This document shows positions 21,283-27,509 of a stretch of DNA of 27,509 bases, one piece after another; within the stretch, counting starts at the first letter, position 1, and each line of letters starts with the position of its first letter. The stretch comes from CAZADA01 sp964636945 (lineage in GTDB: Bacteria; Pseudomonadota; Alphaproteobacteria; Caulobacterales; Maricaulaceae), in the NCBI GenBank assembly GCA_964636945.1, contig CAZWVH010000037.1, positions 1 through 27,509 of the forward strand. Direction: 5' to 3'. The notes beneath the pieces are model-generated. The model was not told the origin of the DNA, searched no databases, and saw nothing but the letters and a program-made list of their open reading frames with translations. The translations under genes and the position numbers were made by a program.

Positions 21283-23088
21283 ATGCCCGATTCCGTTCCA
21301 GGACATGTTGCAAAGCGGCCGTGGGGCGACGTCCTCAAGACATTTGCGCGCCCCCGTTTGCTTGCCATGCTGGGCCTTGGATTTTGCGCCGGTCTGCCCT
21401 TTTATTTGGTCTACGGCGTTTTGTCGGCTTGGTTGCGCGAAGCGGGTGTCTCGCGAGCGACGATTGGATTTTTTGTTTGGATCGGCCTGTTCTATACGCT
21501 CAAATTTATCTGGGCGCCGATCGTTGACCGAATCCGGCTGCCAGGGCTCTACGCCTTGTTCGGCCAGCGGCGCTCTTGGATTGTTTTGGCGCAAGTTGGA
21601 TTGGTTACTGGGCTTATCGGCGTGGGTTTCAGCAACCCCGAGTCCAGCCTCATGGCGTTGGCGTTGTTCATTCTTCTGGTCGCATTTTCATCGGCCACTC
21701 AAGACATCGCCGTGGACGCTTGGCGAATTGAGGCGGCTGAGGATGATGAACAAGCTGCGTTTGCCGCGATGTATCAAGGCGGCTATCGCGCCGGCTTGAT
21801 TTTAGCAACCACTGGGGCGTTTGCCGTGGCCGGACTGTTATCACCCGATCTGCCTGACGGGCAGGGCGAGGTATACACTCCGCTCGCCTGGTCCGCAGCC
21901 TATTGGGCGATGGCTGGACTTATCATTGTTGGGGCGAGCACGGTGCTTTGGGCGGGAGAGCCGTTGCGCATGCGCGATGGTGAGAGTCGCTGGCCTCGAT
22001 CGGCGGACTGGCCGCGAAATCTGGCCGTGGGATTGAGTTTCATCGCAGCAGCGATCTCCGGCGCGATTGTCTTATTGCAACTCTTGGCGTTGGCGTTGGG
22101 TCCAATTGGCGTTGGGTTCACCTGGATATGGAACCTATTGGGCGACACGCCATTGCCCGTTATTGTGCTTTTGGCCGCGGGGCTCGTAGCATTGCCGTTC
22201 TATTTGCGTTCCCAGCCGCGTTGGTTGATGATCATTGTGGCCCTAGCGGCGTTGGTCGCGACCTATTTTGCGCTTGGAAGGTTGGGATTGAGTCTGATCC
22301 ATGGATTCGGCTCGCAAGTATCCGCCGTTAATGTGGGGACAGGGACGCTCCCGGTCTATTTCGCCTTGACGCCATTTGTGTTGGCTACGGCTCTTGTGCC
22401 CATCGCGACGCGACTGGGGGACAGCTCCCCTTGGCTGACGCACCCCATTGCTGGCGCTCCACTCGACTTTTTTCGACGGTTCGCGTGGACGGCGTTGTTC
22501 ATCTTCGCCTTCATCGCCCTTTACCGGATTAGCGATTTCACTATGGGCGTGATGGCCAATCCGCTTTACATCGATATCGGTTACACCAAAGAAGAAATTA
22601 GCGCTATTAAAGGCATATTCGGTTGGGTTACGGGGCTTTCTGGCGCCTTTCTTGGCGGCGTGGTCGGGCTGCGCCTGGGGCTGAAGCCAACATTGGTGAT
22701 TGGCGCCTTGATCACTGTGGCGACAAACTTGGCGTTTGCATGGCTCGCGGCGCACGACTCGTCTGGACTGTGGCGTCTATTTATTGCAGTGGGGGCGGAC
22801 AATGTGGCGGGAGGGTTCGCGGGCGGCGCCTTGATTGCGTACATGTCGACATTGACCAGTACAGCATTCACCGCCAGTCAGTACGCCATCTTTTCGTCGC
22901 TCTACGCCATTTACGGCAAACTCTTGGCCGGATTTTCAGGCGTATTGGCCGACGCAGTGGGGTGGGTCTGGTTTTTCACGATCACCGCTGGTTTTGGCGT
23001 TCCGGCCGTGCTTTTGAGTTTGGCCTTGTTCGGCATCGCCACGTATGAACGGGGGCACGCCTCTTCAAAGGTCGCGGCGTCGAGCTGA
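21283..23088 (+). CDS. AmpG-like MFS permease (muropeptide transporter family)
   Basis: Inner-membrane transporter related to AmpG, which imports anhydro-muropeptides for cell-wall recycling. Of 601 residues, the first helices read GLGFCAGLPFYLVYGVLSAW and LREAGVSRATIGFF, then a FIWAPIVDR loop, as in AmpG. The C-terminal half has KGIFGWVTGLSGAFLGG and STAFTASQYAIFSSLYAIYG, both typical. It is longer than the ~490 residues of Escherichia coli AmpG because of extra hydrophobic stretches in the middle (about 255-390). ATG 21283 has AGAGAG about 6 nt upstream; the frame is open back to 21250. Substrate is not certain: the family also covers siderophore and other exporters. Confidence 0.83.
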   Translation: MPDSVPGHVAKRPWGDVLKTFARPRLLAMLGLGFCAGLPFYLVYGVLSAWLREAGVSRATIGFFVWIGLFYTLKFIWAPIVDRIRLPGLYALFGQRRSWIVLAQVGLVTGLIGVGFSNPESSLMALALFILLVAFSSATQDIAVDAWRIEAAEDDEQAAFAAMYQGGYRAGLILATTGAFAVAGLLSPDLPDGQGEVYTPLAWSAAYWAMAGLIIVGASTVLWAGEPLRMRDGESRWPRSADWPRNLAVGLSFIAAAISGAIVLLQLLALALGPIGVGFTWIWNLLGDTPLPVIVLLAAGLVALPFYLRSQPRWLMIIVALAALVATYFALGRLGLSLIHGFGSQVSAVNVGTGTLPVYFALTPFVLATALVPIATRLGDSSPWLTHPIAGAPLDFFRRFAWTALFIFAFIALYRISDFTMGVMANPLYIDIGYTKEEISAIKGIFGWVTGLSGAFLGGVVGLRLGLKPTLVIGALITVATNLAFAWLAAHDSSGLWRLFIAVGADNVAGGFAGGALIAYMSTLTSTAFTASQYAIFSSLYAIYGKLLAGFSGVLADAVGWVWFFTITAGFGVPAVLLSLALFGIATYERGHASSKVAASS

Positions 23089-23131
23089 GTGAGTGCTCAC
23101 GCACTTATCGATCAACAACTCGTGGAGTCCC

Positions 23132-23881
23132 ATGCCCAATCCGCTCACCAAACTTGGCTCCAGCGCCCTTAAACGTATGAACGCGCTGCGCGGGCCGGTG
23201 AGCGTGATGGAGCGGTTTGGCTGTCATTGGGTGCTCTCGAAAGACAATTGGATCGACGCGCGATTGATGGCTTACAAGCCGTTCGAGGCCGAGCAGATCA
23301 AGCGCTTTATCGGGTATTTCGCCGAGCATCCGGTGGAGGTCATGTTCGATGTGGGCGCCAATTTCGGGCTCTACTCAATGCTTGCCGGTGTTCGCGGCGG
23401 CGTGCAGGAGATCCATGCGTTCGAGCCCGTGGGTCGCAACTACAATCAGCTCTGCGCCAACGTATTCGCCAATCAGTTGGATGATTACGTGTCGACCTAC
23501 CACATGGCGTTGAGCAATCAGGTCGGCGAGGCGGTCATGCGCGTTGCGCCTCTTTCCTCGGGCGTGTCACGTTTGGCTGAGGCGGACGATCGCGCCGCCG
23601 ACGCGCAGTTCACAAAAACTGAAACTGTCACCACGGCGCGGCTTGATGACCTCATTCCCGTGTCAGGCCAAGCGATCTACGCCAAGATCGATGTGGAAGG
23701 CCATGAACTTTCCGTGCTTGACGGGGCCCGCTCGGTCTTGGCGAACAATCACGGCGCATTGCAGATTGAGGCCTTTGGCGATGCTGGCGGCAAGGCCGTC
23801 GCTGAACGCGTCAGCGCCTTGGGGTACGAACATGTGGGGGTCATTGAGCACGATCACTATTTCATCAAGCAGGCCGGGTGA
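23132..23881 (+). CDS. FkbM-family methyltransferase
   Basis: SAM-dependent methyltransferase of unknown substrate; the family often O-methylates sugars or small molecules in surface polysaccharide and natural-product pathways. The 249-residue protein has SAM motif I MFDVGANFGLYS (71-82), AFEPVGRNY (from A96) and the FkbM signature AKIDVEGHELSVLDGA. ATG 23132 has TGGAG 4 nt upstream and is preferred over GTG 23093. It sits 43 bp after the AmpG-like permease and 9 bp before mutS. No polysaccharide biosynthesis cluster is visible, so context does not name a substrate. Confidence 0.88.
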   Translation: MPNPLTKLGSSALKRMNALRGPVSVMERFGCHWVLSKDNWIDARLMAYKPFEAEQIKRFIGYFAEHPVEVMFDVGANFGLYSMLAGVRGGVQEIHAFEPVGRNYNQLCANVFANQLDDYVSTYHMALSNQVGEAVMRVAPLSSGVSRLAEADDRAADAQFTKTETVTTARLDDLIPVSGQAIYAKIDVEGHELSVLDGARSVLANNHGALQIEAFGDAGGKAVAERVSALGYEHVGVIEHDHYFIKQAG

Positions 23882-23890
23882 TCGCATCTC

Positions 23891-26617
23891 ATGACGACGG
23901 CGGACGCACCCGAACGGGCGCCGGCGGCCGCTGCGCCTACGCCCATGATGGCCCAGTTCTTGGAGATCAAGGCGCACGCCCCCGATGCGCTGTTGTTCTA
24001 CCGGATGGGCGATTTTTACGAGCTGTTTTTCGATGACGCGGTGAAGGCAGCCGAGGCGCTCGACATTGCCCTGACTAAACGCGGCAAGCATTTGGGCGAG
24101 GACATTCCCATGTGCGGCGTTCCCGTGGCCACCGCTGAAACCTATCTGGCGCGGCTAATCGCCAAGGGATTTCGCGTCGCGGTATGCGAGCAAACTGAGG
24201 ATCCCGCCGAAGCGCGTAAGCGCGGGTCAAAATCGGTGGTGCGCCGAGAGATCATCCGCACGGTCACGCCAGGCACCATCACTGAAGAGGCGTTGCTTGA
24301 CGCGCGAGCGCCGGCCTATGTGGTGGCGATCGCTCCACAGCGGCGCGGGCCGGTCGGGGTGGCTTGGGCGGACGTTTCGACTGGCGTGTTTCAAGCAATC
24401 GAAGCAGCGCCAAATGGCCTTACGGATTTGATTTGTGCGCTTTCGCCCAAGGAAGTTTTGGCCCCGGACAATTGGGACTGGGGCGCGCTTTCGTCATGGG
24501 CGCCCAATGCAGCCCAAACGCCGCTTCCAGGCGCGCGCTTTCACGCCAAGGCGGGGGTGCGGCGTCTGTGCGAGGCGTTCGACGTCGACACACTCGATGG
24601 CTTTGGTGAGTTCACTGAGGCTGAGTGCGCTGCGGCCGGCGCGCTCGTGGACTATCTGACGCTCACTCAAGCGGGCGGACGCGCCCAGCTTCAGCGTTTA
24701 GCGCGCCCGCAAGGCGGAACGGGGATGGCGATCGACCCGGCGACGCGCGCCAGCCTGGAGATCATGCAGACCTTGTCCGGGCGCAAATCGGGCTCACTCC
24801 TGGCGTGCATTGACCGCACTTTGACCGCGCCCGGCGCGCGTTTGTTGGCCGATTGGCTTGCCAGGCCGTTGACTGATCGAACGCGGATTGCGCAGCGTCA
24901 CGACTGCATTGGATACTATGTGGCCGATCGATCCTTGTGCGACCGGGTGCGCAACCATTTGCGCGCCAGTAGCGACCCGGCCCGGGCGCTTTCCCGCTTG
25001 TTACTCAAGCGCGGCGGGCCGCGCGATTTGGCTCAATTGGCCTCTGCGCTGGCCGCGGGTGGTGAGGCGGCGCGAATACTGCGCGACGCGGTTCATTCTG
25101 ACCGCCTTGACGGGCCGCCCGAGATGCTGCGCGAAGCAGCGGCCGCGCTCGATCTCGCCCAGCACGCCAAGTTGAGCAGACTAGTGGAGCGCATCGACCG
25201 GCTGTTGATTGACAGCCCGCCGGTCAACGCGCGCGAAGGCGGATTTATCCGGCGCGAGGCCGATGAGGCGCTGAATGACGCGCTCAGCCTGCGTGATGAC
25301 AGCCGTAGGATCGTGGCCGGCATGGAGTCCGAGCTGCGCGAAGCGACAGGGGTGTCAACGCTCAAAATCAAGCACAATAATGTGCTGGGCTATTTCATCG
25401 AAGTCCCTGCCAAACATGGCGAGCGCCTGCGCGAGGAGGCCCATGATCACGGACTGATCCATCGTCAGACCATGGCCAATGCTGTGCGGTTTTCCACTGC
25501 TCCGCTGGCGGATTTGGAATCGCGGATCGCCGCGGCGGCGGGTGAGGCGCTTGCGCGCGAACTGGCGCTCTTTGACGAGCTTTCCTCTGAGGTGGCGGCG
25601 TTGGCTGACAGTGTTCGCGCCGCCGCTGATGCTTTAGCCCTTCTCGATGTGGCGTCCGCCGGTGCGGTGTGGGCGCGCGATGTGGCCGCCATTCGCCCGA
25701 TGCTTGAAGACACGAGCATCTACGATATCGAGGCGGGCCGCCATCCCGCCGTCGAAGCCGCCGTGCGCAAGGCGGGCGATGCCTACACCGCCAATGATTG
25801 CCGTTTGGATGCAGAGGGTGGCGAGGCCCCACGCCTGATGCTGGTCACGGGGCCAAACATGGCCGGCAAGTCCACCTATTTACGTCAGGCCGCGCTGATT
25901 GCTGTGTTGGCGCAAGCGGGCTGGTTTGTTCCCGCCAAATCGGCGCGCATTGGCATTGTCGATCGCATTTTCAGCCGGGTTGGCGCAGGCGACGATCTGG
26001 CGCGCGGGCGCTCCACTTTCATGATGGAAATGGTGGAAACCGCTGCGATCTTGAATCAAGCGGGGCCGCGATCATTGGTGATCCTGGATGAGATCGGCCG
26101 CGGGACGTCCACTTATGACGGCCTCGCCATTGCGTGGGCGACCGCAGAGCATCTGCACAACATCAATCAATGCCGGGCGCTGTTCGCCACGCACTATCAT
26201 GAGCTGACCGGGCTGGCTGAGCAATTGCCGCACGCGGCCAATGCTTGCCTGCGCGCCAAGGAGTGGAAGGGCGATCTGGTGTTCCTGCACGAGGTGGCGT
26301 CCGGCGCGGCGGACCGCTCCTACGGTGTGGAGGTGGCCAAACGCGCGGGGCTGCCCAAGGCTGCGGTGGCGCGCGCCAAAGCGGTGCTCGAGCGCTTGGA
26401 AAGCGAGGGCGATGCGGCGCCACAGCTCAATGAACTTCCCCTGTTTCAGACCCATTCGCATGTGATGTCGGAGGCCGCCGAGGCTCAAGCGCCATTTGCC
26501 CATGATGGTGTGCGCGAAAAGCTCTCAGACATTGATCCCGATGCGCTTAGCCCGCGCGAGGCGCTGGATTTGGTGTATGAGCTGATTGCGCTGGCCAATG
26601 GGGAAAAACCGTCATGA
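23891..26617 (+). CDS. mutS: DNA mismatch repair protein MutS
   Basis: Recognises mismatches and small loops and starts repair with MutL. The 908-residue protein has the mismatch-probing F42-x-E44 in GDFYELF of domain I, then the connector, lever and clamp domains, the ATPase with Walker A GPNMAGKST (about 652-660), and Walker B LVILDEIGRGTSTYDG (about 728-743). The C-terminus carries the short helical dimerisation tail (LSPREALDLVYEL). The start at 23891 has no obvious Shine-Dalgarno but follows the FkbM gene by 9 nt. Its TGA overlaps the murJ ATG (ATGA at 26614-26617). Confidence 0.98.
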   Translation: MTTADAPERAPAAAAPTPMMAQFLEIKAHAPDALLFYRMGDFYELFFDDAVKAAEALDIALTKRGKHLGEDIPMCGVPVATAETYLARLIAKGFRVAVCEQTEDPAEARKRGSKSVVRREIIRTVTPGTITEEALLDARAPAYVVAIAPQRRGPVGVAWADVSTGVFQAIEAAPNGLTDLICALSPKEVLAPDNWDWGALSSWAPNAAQTPLPGARFHAKAGVRRLCEAFDVDTLDGFGEFTEAECAAAGALVDYLTLTQAGGRAQLQRLARPQGGTGMAIDPATRASLEIMQTLSGRKSGSLLACIDRTLTAPGARLLADWLARPLTDRTRIAQRHDCIGYYVADRSLCDRVRNHLRASSDPARALSRLLLKRGGPRDLAQLASALAAGGEAARILRDAVHSDRLDGPPEMLREAAAALDLAQHAKLSRLVERIDRLLIDSPPVNAREGGFIRREADEALNDALSLRDDSRRIVAGMESELREATGVSTLKIKHNNVLGYFIEVPAKHGERLREEAHDHGLIHRQTMANAVRFSTAPLADLESRIAAAAGEALARELALFDELSSEVAALADSVRAAADALALLDVASAGAVWARDVAAIRPMLEDTSIYDIEAGRHPAVEAAVRKAGDAYTANDCRLDAEGGEAPRLMLVTGPNMAGKSTYLRQAALIAVLAQAGWFVPAKSARIGIVDRIFSRVGAGDDLARGRSTFMMEMVETAAILNQAGPRSLVILDEIGRGTSTYDGLAIAWATAEHLHNINQCRALFATHYHELTGLAEQLPHAANACLRAKEWKGDLVFLHEVASGAADRSYGVEVAKRAGLPKAAVARAKAVLERLESEGDAAPQLNELPLFQTHSHVMSEAAEAQAPFAHDGVREKLSDIDPDALSPREALDLVYELIALANGEKPS

Positions 26618-27509
26618 GTTTGTTGCGTTCCACTGCGGTGATCGGGTCGCTCACTCTTGTCAGCCGCATTGCGGGGTTTTTCCGCGAAGTCCTGACCGCC
26701 ATCGTGCTGGGCGCGGGCCCGGTGACCGACGCGTTCTTCATTGCGTTTCGGTTTCCCAATTTGTTTCGACGCGTGTTTGCGGAAGGGGCGTTTAACGCCG
26801 CCTTTGTGCCGCTCTATTCGGGGAAGTTGGAGACTGACGGTGAATCCGACGCTGATCGCCTGGCTTCAGAGACGTTTGCGGTGTTGTTCGCCTCGCTGTT
26901 TACGCTGGTGATCATTGCTTGCGTGACCATGCCCTGGCTGATGTACGCATTGGCGCCGGGGTATTTCGATGACCCCGATTGGCGCGGTCAGGCCACGCTC
27001 CTGGCCATCATCATGATGCCCTACATTCTATTCATGTCGTTGACGGCGATGTTTGGAGGGGTACTGAACGCCCATGGCCGGTTCGTCGCCTTTGCCCTTG
27101 CTCCGGTCTTGCTGAACATTGTCATGATTATCGCGCTGTTCCAGGCGCCGGTGGCCTCTTGCGCGCCCGGTTTGGACGCTGGCGAGTGTGCGCGCCAAGT
27201 GGAGGAGACGCGGTGGCGCGCGGCGCTTTATCTCTCGATCAGCGTGTTTATCGGCGGGGTTTTGCAGCTGGCCTTCGTTTGGCTTGGATTGCTGCGCCAA
27301 GGCATCAAGATTCGCATTCAGCGCCCGCAGATGACACCGGGGGTCAAGCGCGTTTTGGCGCTGGGCATTCCCGGCGCTCTGGCGGCCGGCGTAACCCAGG
27401 TGAACATCATTGTTGGCCAGATGATCGCCAGTTTGCGCGAAGGTGCGGTGAGTTGGCTGTCCTATTCGGATCGCATTTATCAATTGCCATTGGGGATTAT
27501 TGGCATCGC
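26614..27509 (+). CDS. murJ: Lipid II flippase MurJ, 3'-truncated by window edge
   Basis: Flips lipid II across the inner membrane for peptidoglycan synthesis; a MOP-superfamily protein. The frame is open from ATG 26614 to the last base, 298 codons, with the C-terminal part outside the window. Diagnostic motifs are SRIAGFFREVL near residue 18, TDAFFIAFRFPNLFRRVFAE and GAFNAAFVPLYSGKL in the first three helices, and later LGIPGALAAGVTQVN and YSDRIYQLPLGI. A Cys-containing loop (APVASCAPGLDAGECARQ) sits between helices and is longer than usual. The start overlaps the mutS stop by 4 nt. Confidence 0.97.
   Translation, partial: MSLLRSTAVIGSLTLVSRIAGFFREVLTAIVLGAGPVTDAFFIAFRFPNLFRRVFAEGAFNAAFVPLYSGKLETDGESDADRLASETFAVLFASLFTLVIIACVTMPWLMYALAPGYFDDPDWRGQATLLAIIMMPYILFMSLTAMFGGVLNAHGRFVAFALAPVLLNIVMIIALFQAPVASCAPGLDAGECARQVEETRWRAALYLSISVFIGGVLQLAFVWLGLLRQGIKIRIQRPQMTPGVKRVLALGIPGALAAGVTQVNIIVGQMIASLREGAVSWLSYSDRIYQLPLGIIGI

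Noticed and set aside
23089..23100. GTGAG-TG-CTCAC palindrome after the AmpG-like gene
   Set aside because: It contains GAGTGCT and so recalls a CIRCE half-site, but it is too short and lacks the second half at the right distance.

Overview
The window looks like a chromosomal segment of an alphaproteobacterium with roughly 58-60% GC. This rests on the family signatures of DnaK, DnaJ, HrcA and RNase PH, on the rph-rdgB-hemW and hrcA-grpE groupings, and on a promoter of the RpoH (sigma-32) type. A marine Caulobacterales/Maricaulales/Hyphomonadaceae-grade organism is my best guess, but that is inference and no rRNA gene is present to test it. Most of the window is core housekeeping sequence. I saw no tRNA, rRNA, insertion sequence, prophage or CRISPR array.

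Layout. Bases 1-1439: the 5' part of an outer-membrane beta-barrel gene (minus strand, cut by the window edge) and a divergent TetR-type regulator, with a strong 23-bp inverted repeat between them. 1495-4689: dnaK-dnaJ on the minus strand, with a sigma-32-like promoter, a structured leader and a hairpin between the two genes. 4933-6306: an uncharacterised lipoprotein and an AlkB-family dioxygenase on the plus strand. 6303-8255: an exported S9-family peptidase, convergent with alkB so that the stop codons interlock. 8372-10227: hrcA-grpE, overlapping by 4 nt. 10336-12439: a GT39/PMT-type protein mannosyltransferase followed by RNase PH. 12516-13297: a small XRE regulator with a DUF2975 membrane protein, inserted on the opposite strand. 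13412-15174: rdgB-hemW, overlapping by 4 nt. 15181-16614: an LpoA-like lipoprotein, divergent from rsmI-yraN (16634-17904) with almost no space between the starts. 18018-19556: a ComM/YifB-type AAA+ ATPase. 19615-21030: a PAS/histidine-kinase-like/receiver-like protein whose catalytic motifs all appear degraded. 21283-23088: an AmpG-like MFS permease. 23132-23881: an FkbM-type methyltransferase. 23891-26617: mutS. 26614 to the end: murJ, cut by the right edge and overlapping mutS by 4 nt.

How the genes work together. dnaK, dnaJ, grpE and the heat-shock repressor hrcA all lie within 9 kb, in two separate transcription units, so this is a chaperone neighbourhood. Rph, RdgB, HemW, RsmI, YraN and MutS are RNA, nucleotide, cofactor and genome maintenance factors. 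The LpoA-like protein, AmpG-like permease and MurJ all relate to peptidoglycan synthesis or recycling but sit in different transcription units.

The items most worth a second look are the predicted pseudokinase at 19615-21030, the TetR/outer-membrane pair with its operator-like palindrome, the dnaK leader architecture, and the two accessory insertions (PMT, and XRE-DUF2975) that break the rph/hrcA/rdgB neighbourhood. I did not find a clear-cut new multi-gene defence or metabolic system.
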